Origin: Bagarius yarrelli
Lineage: Eukaryota > Chordata > Actinopteri > Siluriformes > Sisoridae
NCBI GenBank assembly: GCA_005784505.1
Contig: VCAZ01000008.1
Coordinates: 7,674,763 to 7,738,762 of the forward strand
Direction: 5' to 3'
Length of the DNA: 64,000 bases
Shown: in pieces, positions 12,066-23,897 of the stretch
Position numbering within the stretch: the first letter of the stretch is position 1
Layout: every line of letters starts with the position of its first letter
The notes under the pieces: generated by a model
What the model saw: the letters and a program-made list of their open reading frames with translations, nothing else
Database searches by the model: none
What the model was told of the DNA's origin: nothing
Program-made: the position numbers and the translations under genes

Positions 12066-12234
12066 AAGCATGTAAAGTCTTGTGTATTTACTGTATGTCT
12101 ACATCCACACAGAAATGTGTCCAGAAGCTTTTAGCAATTGTTAAATCAGCAAAGTTCTAAGTTTACCACAGGTTCTAATTCTAATTTCCTTTTGTCAAAG
12201 CTATTAATTGTCCAATAAGCCCGAGCACAAGACT

Positions 12235-13045
12235 CACCGCTGCAGCCCAGAATCATCACTTGTTTATCCTTAGCAGCAGTAAGCACTTCCAACATGATGA
12301 CACTCCAAGCAGAAGTACAGCATGACTTTGATCGGTATGGATCAGTAAATTCCTAAGACATGGCCAGGAAGCAGTGGGAGGACAGAAGCATGTGAGAAAA
12401 CCACTGATCGGTGTGGCTAATCAGAAAAAGGGCTTTAATTTGCTAGGGAGTCTAAAGATTTGACTCTGGCGCAATGGAAGAAGGTCATGTGGTTTGAAGA
12501 GTCCAGATTTCAGAGTGATGGGAGCATGAGGGTAATGTGATGAAGTGATGCAACCATCATACCTAGTGCCTACTGTACAAATCTGTAGGGGCAGTGCTAT
12601 GATCTGGGGTTGTTGCAGTTGGTCAGATCTAAGTTCGACAACGTTTTGCACCCAACGATTAAGGTCTGCTGACCACCTGAATATTTTAAATGACCAGTTT
12701 ATTTCAATAATGGATTTTCTTCTTCCCTGATGACACGGGTATATTCCAAGATGACAATGCCAGGATTCATCAGGTTCAAATTGTGAAATAGTGCTTTAAG
12801 GATCATAAGACATAATTTTCACACATGGATTGGCCACCACAGAGTCTAGACATTAACCCCATTGAGAATCTTTGGGATGTGCTGGAGAGGACTTTCCCAT
12901 CATCGATTACAGATCTTGGTGAAAAATTAATGGACGGAAATAAATGTTGTGATATTGCACATGGCGAATGTGTGCTGTATTCAAAGCCCAAGGTGGTCTA
13001 ATAAAACATTAGTTTGTGTGACTTTTATTTTGGACTGGCAGTGTA
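12235..13045 (+). pseudogene. Tc1-like transposase relic and 3' end of its element
   Basis: Plus-strand remnants of a DDE transposase appear in order and in shifted frames: KDLTLAQWKKVMWFEESRF (from 12456), QSDGSMRV, AMIWGCCSW, FQDDNARIHQV (second catalytic Asp) and DINPIENLWDVLERT (third catalytic position, from about 12850). Stops occur between these blocks. The element ends TTTTATTTTGGACTGGCAGTGTA near 13043, typical of a Tc1 terminal repeat. The matching left terminus was not found, so the 5' boundary is approximate. It is inactive. Confidence 0.88.
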
Positions 13046-14185
13046 TGTTAAGCATAAATATAGTCGACTGATTTTGGTAAAAGGTTATTTTCAAGAAATG
13101 TAGAGTTATATATGTGTAATTTATCGAAAATATTTGACCTGGTCCCAACTGTTACTACCAGAGGACAACAGAAACTGAGAAAGAAATGCAAATAAATGCA
13201 TAATGCATTTAGAAGTAAAAAATAAAAAAAAACAAAAAACTACATACTGTATAAACTTGTTAGAAACAAAGTCAAACTAAAAATATGTGCACAAGGTATT
13301 TATACTGTATATGCACTCATTTATCAATTTTTTACAATAGTCAAAAAATGTTTGTCTAATAAAAAGTTGACTCAATAATTTAACACCAGTTTTTATAGTA
13401 GGTTGTATTTCATGTCTGATCTATTAAACAGCGTTCATATCCTCTTTACTTTCTGAGGGCAAAACATGTTTACTTTTAATAAGAAATCATTTGACTATTT
13501 TTTTAAGTTAAGATGTTTGACTATTTACATACAGAAAGAGTCAGAGTTCCAGACCAAAAGTTAAAACCCAGATCATTAAAATTTGCCCCACAGGAGGAGG
13601 CTTGACATGCTCCATTTTCTAATTAAAGAGATGGATCACGAAAATGAAATCTCATACTTGTAAAGGTTAGATTCCACTCTTTGTTTGGCAGCGAGATGAA
13701 AGGAGAGACTAGATCCCAAAGTGCTCTTTTATTACTGAGCAGCCTGATTCACAAACGAGTCGAGACGAGATTTTCCCCAAGCTAATATTCTCCCACTCAT
13801 AATGTAAAAAGTATTTTAATTATTGATAGAGATAACTATGCAGTTCGGCGAGCAACACTTTTCTCAGGTTTGATCATTCGCAAACAAAATGGATGACGAT
13901 GTAGATGATGTACTTTTATTGTTAAATCAACTTCAAACAGGTGATAAGCACTACATGACTCACTAACACTTTTAACGTGAAAAGAAAGCACAAAGATTGA
14001 ATAGTATTTCCAAGATTTTACGCATTTACAATTAGTTTACCACAAGCACAAACAACTGCAATCAACATTATTATTTAACCTGAACATCATATACGTTATG
14101 TACAATAGTTTGTGGACACACAGCCAGGATACCCATAACCATTACCTGACACACCATTTTGAAACAAATGAAACTAATCTTTATC
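13046..14185. other. No gene; AT-rich unique DNA
   Basis: Nothing recognisable. The 13590-13870 part is more complex and could hold regulatory sequence, without specific evidence. Confidence 0.45.
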
Positions 14186-14366
14186 TTGATAGCACAGTGC
14201 TTAAGGTGTTGGACTGATAATTGGAAGCTCGCGGTTCAATTCCCAGAACCACCGATTTACCACTGCTAGGCCCCTGATCAAGGTCTTTTACCCCCAATTT
14301 AATCAGTTGTACAAAAGATCTAAATGTCAGTAGTTCTGGATGAGGACGTCTGTGTAAATGTAAGAT
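14186..14366 (+). repeat. V-SINE, diverged copy
   Basis: Head GCTTAAGGTGTTGGACTGAT and GGTTCAATTCCCAGAACC, core CCACTGCTAGGCCCCTGATC, tail TAGTTCTGGATGAGGACGTC then TGTAAATGTAA. Confidence 0.85.
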
Positions 14367-14560
14367 TAGCATGTCTTTATTACAGAATTATCTTTTTTCT
14401 ATTCATTACTAAATATTTTTTTTTATTATGGTATGTAATATGTTGATTTATTTTCAGTGCCAGTCCATCCATTGTGGACACCTATTTAATTTATATCATA
14501 ATTTATTATGTATATTTTCCATCATGAAATAAAACCGTATGTATATATGCACACACAGTA

Positions 14561-14632
<72 letters not shown>
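14561..14632. repeat. (TATC)n microsatellite
   Basis: Eighteen uninterrupted units. The ISIYLS-type open frame across it is an artefact. Confidence 0.97.
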
Positions 14633-14774
14633 ATTGTGTTTTCTTTTTTTTCCTAAACTGGCTGGCATTAAATCTGCATTTCTCACTTCATTACTTCTGA
14701 GAATTAAATCAGTGACTTGTCAGTGTCAGCCTATTAATGGAAATGCATTTATTTTGGCTGAAAATTTCCCATCA

Positions 14775-15015
14775 TTTGATTAATTGTATTTGCGCTATTC
14801 GGAGAGGAAATGAGGCACAGGAAGTGGGTTTATGAAAGGAGGGCCCCAGAGCATGTTGGGCTCTTAGAGATGTCAGTGGACCTTAGGCAAAGGCAGAGCA
14901 GCCTGGTGCATTCTTTTAAAACACCAGAGATTAAAACACATTAGGCTCTAAGTAGTAAAGAGATTTCCTGCTGCAGGCAGCCCTCGCTCAATTTTTGTGC
15001 ATAATTAACACAATG
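14775..15015. promoter_or_regulatory. Candidate conserved non-coding block
   Basis: Complex sequence of balanced composition between AT-rich flanks. It has AGAGATTTCCTGCTGCAGGC, AAAGGCAGAGCAGCCTGG and an ATAATTAAC end. No repeat or coding signature is seen. Suggestive only. Confidence 0.22.
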
Positions 15016-15291
15016 AAAAGTTCACACTATAATGGTTTGCCTGAGAACAAAGCAAATAGTGCATGCGTTGTGTAAACAGATTACAATTGTGTTCTGTCAA
15101 TATACTTAGCATTATATGTATACATATTAACCAATTATAATACATATAATACATATAATACACACACATATATATTTATTACACATAGTATATTCATCAA
15201 ATAGTGAGATTATCAATAGAAACTCATGTTAATAATTTCAGAATCTGCACCTGGAAAATGGAGAATTCAGCACAGCATCCTGCATTTAATG

Positions 15292-15321
<30 letters not shown>
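15292..15321. repeat. (AAT)n microsatellite
   Basis: About ten ATA units in AT-rich flanks. Confidence 0.95.
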
Positions 15322-15322
<1 letters not shown>

Positions 15323-15413
15323 ATTTCAAAATGTAAATAATTAGGAAGTGATGCTGACAACCTCCTAATTGAATTAGTTACCTCTTATGAGCTCACATTA
15401 TTATTAGTCTTAC

Positions 15414-15432
15414 TATAATAATAATAATAATA

Positions 15433-15469
<37 letters not shown>
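15414..15469. repeat. Palindromic (ATA)n-(ATT)n microsatellite
   Basis: Six or so ATA units run directly into about twelve ATT units with the switch near 15433, giving a perfect inverted repeat with arms of about 19 bases able to form a hairpin. Confidence 0.9.
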
Positions 15470-15754
15470 GATTTTAAGTTTAAAATAAACAAGAATTTAT
15501 GCCTATTCATGATTTGGTATAAGTCACGGTTTCAACCTGTAGCCCATTTATGGTTACTGTTGTGATTATTAATTAATCAATTATTTATTATAAATTGGTC
15601 ATGGTTTGCAAGTACATCTCAGTTCCTTGGTTTTTATTTAGTAATTATTAAATACCTAATAAGAAACTATTTTTGTCCTAAATTAGCTACAGGTTAGAAT
15701 TAGCACGGATTAGAATTAGCCAGAGAACTTTATTCCAAACGAATGAAACAAGGA

Positions 15755-16140
15755 GTCAGTTTAAACCAACTTAAAGTCTTTGAAACTTATAGAGAATGTA
15801 GATAAACACAGGTAAACCCAGAACAGAGGAATCACTTGGAATCATCACTTTAAAAGTGTGAGAAGTCTGTTTAGTCTTGGAATCAAAAGAGCTTGGCACA
15901 TACCAGGAAACCACAGAGCTGGTAGTCTTTACAAAGGCCTGAGGAACTTGTAGTGATACACAATAGAGTCCTTCTTCCTTGAGTGTCGGCAAGACCAGAC
16001 CCCGAGCTGAGGTGAGTGAGCTGCTTAAATAGAATGCTGCGTGATCCAGAAATGAGGTCCAGGTGTGACTGGAAAGCCTGCGTGACAATGATTTGATCCT
16101 GCTCATTTTTTTCTTCTAGTAACACATTCCCTGCGCTAAG
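15755..16140. repeat. Possible interspersed repeat, class unknown
   Basis: The wording (GAAACAAGGAGTCAGTTTAA, AAGAGCTTGGCACATACCAG, GAGTGAGCTGCTTAAATAGA, AAAGCCTGCGTGACAATGAT) resembles ends of repeats common in fish genomes. Two overlapping minus-strand open frames of about 80 and 110 codons pass through it, but neither resembles a protein family. I could not define termini. Confidence 0.35.
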
Positions 16141-16540
16141 CTAAACCACATTCTCTAATCCATATTCCTCATTAGATATTACGGAGTGTTAAGAAAAATA
16201 TATGATGTCATGGAAAGGCTTGTAACAATAGAATGTTTTTTTCTCACAAATGTTCAAAAATGTGAAAAACAAATCAATATTTGCAACGTGTTTGATAAGA
16301 ACATTTTTTTTATATGTTATCGTTTAAAAAGAAAGTTCGGCAATAATCCACTTTTTAAGAACCAGTCTGCTAACCTATGCGAATGATTAATGCATACAGA
16401 CATTCAGTGAGATTAGCACTATTTAGACATGCTTTAAGGATCTATTCTTTGTTTTGCTTTTTAAACTCTATATGCTAATTATATCTCAAGAAATATTTCA
16501 ATTAGCCTTAACAGTATTAATGATATTAAATAACATTGTT
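16141..16540. other. No gene; AT-rich DNA
   Basis: Nothing recognisable. Confidence 0.5.
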
Positions 16541-16544
16541 GGAT

Positions 16545-16712
16545 GAGGAAGTCTGGAGTGCAGTCGGGGGTTCCGGTTTATCACAAAAGTTCCACTACTC
16601 CATCCAGAACATACCATGTCTTTAAGATGCTCAGGGGCTTGGTGCACAGGGTTATTGTCATGCTGTGCACCAACAGTGGTTGTCTGGTAAGGTTTGGTAA
16701 AGTTTCCACCAA
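16545..16712 (-). pseudogene. Tc1-like transposase fragment
   Basis: On the minus strand it encodes CMTITLCTKPLSILKTWYVL then DGVVEL. This corresponds to the segment of Tc1-type transposases that contains the second catalytic Asp and the following helix (family form: HD-AP-HKA-SIKTW-EFGVEEL). Only about 55 codons remain, with stops either side. Confidence 0.65.
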
Positions 16713-17786
16713 TTAATTCAGCTTTCGTTCTGATGGTTATTAACAGTACAGACAGTAAACTCTATGTATTCCTAAAAATACACATTACATCAGGAACTAT
16801 ATTTGCCTTTAATGTTTTCCTGCCAACTGCATTCATTTTCCAGAGATGTGACTTTCCCTACAAATTTAAGCGTATAACTCCCTTAAACCAGAGACTCTAG
16901 GAAAAGTTAATGGACCTTCGTAATTACAACTGCTTTAAACCACAACGCTGACTCGCTGCATTGATATTACACGTAGCTGTCTCTTTCCAAAAAGAGACTG
17001 CTTGGAGTTAAAGCAAAGGAGATAAAATGCTTTCATTATGCAAACGCGTCTCCTTCGGGCGTAAATAGGTAGAACGGCATTATATCGTTATAGGCTGAAA
17101 AACGAGCAGCTAATGTCATTAGGTTGCAGAGAATGGAGAAACATTTTAATAGACTAATGTTCTCACTCCTGCATCTCATTGGATTTTAATGTCTATCACT
17201 CGCTGCAATAATGCAATCTGCCCCCGAGTAAAATCACTGCTATTTGCGACATCAAAACAAGAATAAATGTCATAAGTCTGGTTCATAATCATGTATTTTA
17301 CCAATTTTTAAACCTTTTTTATTATGGCTTTCACAGTAACGATCCTACAAGCTCAAATGGATTTACCTCACAATCTACTATAGTCTGATAACATTACAGT
17401 ATAAAGATTTCCTTTTTGTGTGATGTTTGGGAAATTGTAAAGTATTTTTTTTTTAGCTTCATTGACTAAAGCACTGTCAAAATCCTCAGTCAGGACTATA
17501 ATCTCATGATTACGAAGGCTCAATTTTTTCCCTGTCACAACAATCCAGTTGAGGGGTTTCTGGAAGAAGGGATCGATCATGCCTCGCTGTCAAAGAGATA
17601 TCTTTAGACTGTCACCTTTTTGTTTGCTTGATCTAATACAGGAAATGCTTTATGGATGTATGAAGCCTTGAGTATTAATATATTTGGATTTGTTTATAAT
17701 ATATTTGTCGTTTTAGCTGCTTTCTATGTGATATTCTGACTTGGTATTAACTTCCCTCTGGTGAATGATGAGAAAAGGCAGAGAGA

Positions 17787-17790
<4 letters not shown>
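16713..17790. other. No gene; contains a complex block at about 16920-17260
   Basis: The part from about 16920 to 17260 is of balanced composition with TTATGCAAACGCGTCTCC, CTAATGTCATTAGGTTGC and GCAATAATGCAATCTG words, and could be regulatory. The remainder is unremarkable. The reverse-strand open stretch 17368-17580 has no recognised family. Confidence 0.4.

Positions 17791-17791
<1 letters not shown>

Positions 17792-17827
<36 letters not shown>
17792..17827. repeat. (GA)n microsatellite
   Basis: About 17 GA units followed by an imperfect A/G run to 17846. Confidence 0.95.
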
Positions 17828-17830
<3 letters not shown>

Positions 17831-18334
17831 GAGAGAAAGAAAAAAGCTTTGACAGGTTGTCATAGTACAAGGTGTCACCTTAGTGGCTGCCCCCCTTTGA
17901 CGCTAATTACAGGTGACAGGGCTAAGTACAAGGCTTTACACACGATAACGATGACTCCGGAGTAAGTTTTTTACAGCTCCCCTTCACCACCCCTTTTCAG
18001 CCATGCTGACAGCAGCCATTATGCATTCTGTGTGGTTTTTTTTGTCAGGGAGTTTGCCACTAAATCTGGTCACACAGAAAAAAAATTCAAAATGCTTTAA
18101 CTAAAGAAACAGTCAGAGGCAAAAGGATGTTCCCCTAAGGAGGGTTCTCTAAGGAAATATAGGTGTAGCTTAAGTGACTGCTTAAATATGGTCCATCTGC
18201 AAAGGCACTTCAGTCAAATTGGTTAAATTATTTAAATAAGAAATATCGTAATCCACTTCAATTGGTTAGAAAGTTGTTCCTATACGTTGCAACTTATTAA
18301 CAGGAGCTTGTAAAGCTCTTTTGTGATGCATAAC

Positions 18335-18925
18335 TGTGGGGATGTTGGGTAAGGAGGTCTGCAGTGCAGTTGGTGTTCCAGTTCATCCCAAATGTTCTGG
18401 TTCCAAGTGCAGTTTATTTACAGAAATAAAAAAGTAAAAGCCCAAACCACACCAAGAATGTTGAAAACAAAAACATGAACTAGGCAAAGGAAAGTTAGAC
18501 AAGAATCAAGCACCACATAACCTAAAACCACCACATAACCTGAAACATGGTCATTGACATAACCCATGAACCATAACATTAACTGTGACATACAACAAAG
18601 CAGGAACAAGACAAACTGAAACACAGGGATATAAATACACAAACTAATTTGGGGAAACAATAGACTAAACAAGAAACACCTGAACAAAATAAGGAAACAA
18701 TCAACCAATGACAAGACAGGAAGAATTATGTGACAAACACATACAACATAAACAAACATTAAGCACATGGTCTACAAAATGGAAAGCGAAAGTCTCATAG
18801 TTGCCCACTGGTGGTCTGGCAGTGTCAGAACATTTAAGTTCTTCTACACCAACCAGAACACACCATGTCTTTATAAAGCTCAAGTGTTTTGTGCAAAGGG
18901 GCATTATCATGTTTATATAGTGGGT
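18335..18925 (-). pseudogene. Tc1-like transposase fragment split by an unrelated repeat
   Basis: The minus strand from 18920 to about 18790 encodes LCTKHLSFIKTWCVLVGVEE, homologous to the fragment at 16545-16712. The next part of the family sequence (IWDELEHQL, then a degenerate tail) reappears only at 18335-18412. The intervening 370 bases are foreign and lack the expected DLNP-E motif. Both fragments are inactive. Confidence 0.65.
18413..18785. repeat. Interspersed repeat inserted in the Tc1 relic, class unknown
   Basis: A-rich on the plus strand with many ACATAAC, AACCAC and GAAACA words (TTTATTTACAGAAATAAAAA at the left, CAAGACAGGAAGAATTATGT at the right). It is a style common in fish repeat ends. 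A reverse-strand open frame of 116 codons, rich in Leu, Phe, Cys and Val, arises from this bias and is not taken as a gene. Confidence 0.45.
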
Positions 18926-20020
18926 TCTTTAGTTCTAGTGATGAGTAATAAATTCTACAATATACAAAGATAATCTATGTGCTTACGACTTTGTGGCAAC
19001 AGTTTGAGAAAGACACAAAGACTCAAACATACCCAGTCTGTGGGTATGAAGTCTGAGACTGAGACTAGCTAACATTAGTGATATATTTGTAGCCTAGCAA
19101 CCAACAGTAAATAAATTGAGGCAAACATAATGAAGCGGAAACAAAGTAATTTTACATCACATACGTAAATCTTTAATTATTTTTCTGTAAAATTACACAT
19201 CATGGTTTTCTATTCAATTCTCCTGCAGTTGTTATTTCCTGACTCATTTTTGTTTCAGACTCTAAAACACACCTTTTGTGCTTATGTCTTTATAATAGCC
19301 ACATGTTTAAACCATTTTATGTCTGGGTCTAAAATACATTTTATGTTACTTGGAAGCCAATTCTAAATCAGATAAAACAGACTGCAGTGTGGACACTATC
19401 CATTACACCACCTTTACACACAGCTGCACTAAAATAAAAGAAGACCACATTGCAGAAATAGCCTCAATTACTAAAAAACTTGACATGAGCACTTGGAGAT
19501 CTTAGTCAGCTAATAAACCAGCTAGAGACCCATCATTAAGAAGCTCTGTAAAGTTAAAAGTCTGTTTTATACTGCAGATACCTGTGCTGCCTTTAGACTG
19601 CTGTTGCAATACTTACAATATTTTATTACCTTGTATGCTGTTTCCCAGTGTATACAACCCAATTTCCACAGCCTAAATCCAAAATCAAAATATGGTGTAA
19701 TCTGATAATAATATTAATAATAATAATAATAATAAAAACTGGCTATAATAAAATCGATTAAATATTTAATATTTAATTTAATAGTGGGTTTACTGTTAAT
19801 TTGTGTTTATTTACAGTAAAAAAAAATCCTGTTTGCTCACTTTAGTCTTGCTTTACTTGTTTATTCGTCTGATTATAAATTTGTTAAATTGGATTACCTG
19901 TAATCTGATCTGTGCTAGATACAGTTCAATTCAATTTTCTCTCTGTCTCTCTACCAGTGATCCAAGGCTACAGCTACATTTCATTTGATCATTATTACCA
20001 TAAGATGTAATTAACAGACA
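18926..20020. other. No gene; an (AAT)n tract at 19707-19736
   Basis: AT-rich sequence. The segment 19088-19180 shares words with 49690-49790 (CTAGTAACCAACAGTAAAT-like) and may be part of a low-copy repeat. Confidence 0.45.
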
Positions 20021-20235
20021 TTCGGTGTCACCCAGATGAGGACAGGTTCCCTATTGAGTATGGTTCCTCTGAAGGTTTCTTCCTACTTCAACTCAGGGAG
20101 TTTTTCCTTACCACGGTCACCTCCGGTTTGTTCATTAGGGACAAACTAACACTTTTTTACTGTTACAGCATTCTGTGTAAAGCTGCTTTGAAACAATGTC
20201 TATTGTTAAAAGTGCTATACAAATAAAAAAATTGT
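20021..20235 (+). mobile_element. L2-type LINE 3' UTR
   Basis: Best preserved copy of this tail: GATGAGGACAGGTTCCCTAT, GAAGGTTTCTTCCTACTTC, CTCAGGGAGTTTTTCCTTAC, then GTAAAGCTGCTTTGAAACAA and TGTTAAAAGTGCTATACAAA, ending in an A-rich run. No ORF2 remains. Confidence 0.85.
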
Positions 20236-21228
20236 GGATTTCGGCAGGACTACCAACGTTCACTGACTACAAGGTAACACAGACATGGATTAGCCATAAA
20301 AGAGTAGTTTGGCATGTTCATTCTATCGCCTCAGGCTTGTGTATGTCTTACAAAACCATTTAAAACAATGCAATTATTATTTAATACACTATATTCCATC
20401 TATATTTCATATTCTCTAGGTGCTCTGTATAATTGTGAAAATAAATACTAAAGAACAATGCATATGTTTGCAAAAAAAAATGCTTTCACATGCACTGCAC
20501 AGTGCACTGAATGGTAAACCGGTTGTGTTTCTATTAGAATTGCACCCATTAGTAATTCACCAAGGGGGAACCGGTGGTCATACTGTTCCTCGTCACATAA
20601 AGTAAAAATTTGATTTATTATTCGATTTACCCCATGCATATTTAAAGCAGCCCTTTGATGGTGCACAGCTTCTATGAACATGATTCATGACTTCATCTTG
20701 TGAGTGGGATGAACGAGCAACCCTTGATGAGAAGTACCTGGTGTTGCCTCCGTGATGAGCCTGTCATGGCAGGAGTTCCAGAAACATCTTTTTATCCGGC
20801 ACTTGATAAATATAAGACTTCATGGTCACGCTATGCTACATTCCGTCTATCCCATCACACTTTGCTTATGAATGTAGGTGTTATTTGCAGATTGATTTTC
20901 ATGCCGAGTTTCCAGTAGATCTATTTCTATACAGCTCCATCCTTTAGCTTCTGCTCAGTCTGCAGTAAATGTTATCTGTGCTTCAAATTTTCTAGTCAAT
21001 CCAGGTATGAATATTTTGTCTAGTCAACGATTTGTTTTCCATGCTGTGTGAGCAAAAAAAAGGATAGTATAGGAATTTAGGAATAAATTACATGCAATGT
21101 GACTCATTTATCAGTAATGGGGATGAAATCAACCCCAAAAAATAAGCACAGTTAAAGAACCAACAAACTAATAATACCAGCAAAGATTATACCAAAGCAC
21201 TGCTCAACTCTTCCCACTATCCCATTAA
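20236..21228. other. No gene recognised
   Basis: Mixed DNA. Short open stretches on both strands at 20420-20920 have no family resemblance. Confidence 0.45.
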
Positions 21229-21402
21229 CGTTTACAGCTTTTGGCAAACGCCCTTAGTTAAAGCGAATTACATTGATTTCATTTATACAACTGGGAAATG
21301 GGCCTTGCTCAGCTGCCTAGTAGTGGTAAATTAGTGGTGCTGGGAATTGACCCCACAATTTTCCAGTTAGCAGTTCAACCACTGCGCTACCACTTCCACA
21401 CA
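21229..21402 (-). repeat. V-SINE, diverged copy
   Basis: Reading plus: tail GTTTACAGCTTTTGGCAAAC, core GGGCCTTGCTCAGCTGCCTA, head GGGAATTGACCCCACAATTT and AACCACTGCGCTACCACTTC. Confidence 0.85.
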
Positions 21403-21569
21403 GTGAGGGAACGCCAACCAATGACGAGACAGGGAGACACACATGAATAAATGTAAAGTATGTGTAGTTAATAAAAAAAACCAAACAACTTAAACACCTG
21501 TTTAACCCAACTCTTATATCGCATGACTATGAATATGACCCACAGTGTCTTAGTCTTTGGATCAAGTTA

Positions 21570-21838
21570 ATTTATTCACTCGGGGGGTTCACAGGGATCT
21601 CCTGGAGCCTATCCCAGCCGTCTCTGAAAGGACAAAAGGCAGGATGGGTACACCCTGGACAGGTGGCCAGTCCATTACAGGACCACACACACACTCACAC
21701 TTACTCCTATGAGGAATTTAGAATCACCAATCAACCTAACATAAATGTTTTTGGACTGTGGGAGAAAACCGGGGAACCCGGAGTAAACCCACGCGAGCAC
21801 AGGGAGAACATGCAAACTCCGCACAGAAAGCTGTAAAG
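21570..21838 (-). repeat. DANA-like tRNA-derived SINE, 5' truncated
   Basis: Reading plus: GGATCTCCTGGAGCCTATCC, ACACCCTGGACAGGTGGCCA, TTAGAATCACCAATCAACCT, GTTTTTGGACTGTGGGAGAA, then GTAAACCCACGCGAGCACAG and GAACATGCAAACTCCGCACA. It is the reverse complement of the family seen at 23565 and 52495, stopping before the tRNA-like head. Confidence 0.85.
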
Positions 21839-23344
21839 CAAAGTGCCGGTAAATCTTACAAGTACACGATGAAAAAAGTAATCAAATAATGACACATTTT
21901 GCATGCTACTTTGCATGCTACACATTTTGCATGCTCCAAACTTGCAATTGGAGTCATCTTATTCTGTAAAGTAATCAACTCTATAAGAAAAGCTTTTGAA
22001 TTCTAAACAATAAGACGTTGTTCATGCATTTAATCATCGCCAGGAAAATGCATGACAAAAGAAAACAAACAAAAAAAAAAACATACAGGATTACAGTTGA
22101 GGGAATAGTAAACCAACATTATTTGCATTTATAGGGTTTGCACAACACCTGGCTCAAATAAGCCACTTACGCTGTCCCATTCTTTTGTTTTTATTTGTGT
22201 ATGATGGAGAAATTAGTTCCTGTCCATCAAACGCAATGGAGCTGTCACAACCAATGAAGTACTCCATTTGTTTGGGGACATACTCTGCACCGGTACTGAA
22301 ACTGGGACCAAGGTGGACCCACAAATCAATATACAATGGACACACTCTGGTTCCCACCTCACTAAGCTTAAGTTAGTTTGAGCTGTGTTTGTAAAATCCA
22401 CAAGAAAAAGAAAGAAAATAATCAAATCGAAATATTTACACTGTAGTATACGTTATACTGTAGAGGAATGATTTAGCGCATGATCTTTTTGTGGCTGATT
22501 TACAACAGTCCAACATTTATTTTCTGCTTTTAAACTGAGCCAGTGTCTCACCACTGCACTGTTTTAAAACCCGGAGCCTCTATCACCTCTGCGAGAGTTT
22601 TTTTTTTTTTCCCTCCCCTAGTCAAAAGACATCTAATTGCTAATCTATAATCCTTTTAATATGCTGCTGCCTTTTTTCGATTGATCCTCTGCCAAGCGGA
22701 ACAGCATGGCCACAGGCTACATTAATCCTATTACAGCTGGGTTCGGAATGGTGCTGTGCAAACCTAAACATCTCTTTTTTTTTACTCCCACCATGTGTTC
22801 TTGCTGTATATTATATACCAATGTTTTAATGGAATGTTGTTGTTCAGAAATAATGATCCTGACAAAAGAACATAATAAATACATTTTTTTCAATAGCATT
22901 TTCTCTCTGTGTGTTCTGTTTTTCTCTTTAATCCAGTATTAGTTTTTTTGTTTGTTTTTTTTACACATGCTGGGTTATGTATGAACCTCCAGATCGTGTA
23001 AAATGGAGTAATTTAATGCACAGGTCAGAACCATTCCAAGGTCATGCTGCCTCAAGAGGTGTTCTATTAATACTGAAATTGTAACCCGATATCATCCTAT
23101 GTGTTTTTTTAAACCCGATCAATATGTCATATATTTTTATTTAAGGGGGTCAGATATGATGTTGTACCCTTAGCTGTCTTTTTTTTCTACCCTTAGAATG
23201 CATAAATGTCCACATACTGTACACACAATATTAGATACTGGATATTAAAATGAAGATGACAATCAATGAACCAATTAGATCATTTAGATCCTTACGATCA
23301 AGTTATTTAGACATACCAGAGTTTCAGTCTAAACAAGGGAAATC
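21839..23344. other. No gene recognised
   Basis: AT-rich, with poly-A at 22068-22081 and a T run at 22600-22611. The segment 22150-22430 is open on both strands, but none of the translations resembles a family I know. The 22590-22760 part is more complex and could be regulatory. Confidence 0.4.
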
Positions 23345-23560
23345 TGCTTTTAGCTATTACACAGCCTGGATTTGGATAAGCTACCAGAAGAGATCAGCTG
23401 TGTACAATCATTAGCCATATTTAAATCCAGACTCAAAACACATCTGTTTAGTTCTGCATTTACTGAATAAGCACTGTAAGACATCTCAACCCACTATAAT
23501 CATTTAATATTCCTAATTCTTTCAATCATTAAAAATCATTTTTTCAACTTCAAAATCTCT
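23345..23560 (+). pseudogene. L2-type LINE ORF2 C-terminus
   Basis: The plus strand encodes LPEEISCVQSLAIFKSRLKT then HLFSSAFTE and a stop. This is the conserved carboxyl end of L2/Maui-like fish LINE polymerases. Only about 30-35 codons remain, so the element is strongly 5' truncated. Its 3' UTR continues and is interrupted by the SINE at 23560-23897. Confidence 0.85.
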
Positions 23561-23897
23561 GGCTTAGTGGTTAGCACTGTTGGCTCACAGCAAGAAGGTC
23601 CTGGGTTTGATTCCCGGGCAGGGGCCTTTCTGTGTGGAGTTTGCATGTTCTTCCTGTGCTTGCATGCGTTTACTCCAGGTACTCCGGGTTTCCTTCCACA
23701 TTCCAAAATTATGTATGTCAGGTTTATTGATAAGTCTAAATTGCCCATATGAGTGAGTGTGTGTGTGTGGCCCTGTAAGGATGTACCCCTCCTCCTCCTG
23801 CCCTCCGCCCTTTCAGACACAGCTGGGATAGACTCCAGCAGATCCCTGTGACCCTGAATTAGGGAATAAGCAGGTATAAAAGATGAATAAATGAATG
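23560..23897 (+). repeat. DANA-like tRNA-derived SINE inserted in an L2 3' UTR
   Basis: Head GGCTTAGTGGTTAGCACTGT, GGTCCTGGGTTTGATTCCCG; body GTGTGGAGTTTGCATGTTCT, TACTCCGGGTTTCCTTCCAC, AAATTGCCCATATGAGTGAG, CAGCTGGGATAGACTCCAGC; end AATTAGGGAATAAGCAGG and GATGAATAAATGAATG. It lies between the stop of an L2 ORF2 and the end of the same L2 tail. Confidence 0.9.

Noticed and set aside
15771..16106. 111-codon minus-strand open frame
   Set aside because: Overlaps a probable interspersed repeat, a second overlapping frame is equally open, and no motif is recognised.
18418..18768. 116-codon minus-strand open frame rich in hydrophobic residues
   Set aside because: It lies wholly inside an A-rich interspersed repeat inserted in a Tc1 relic; the apparent membrane character follows from strand bias.
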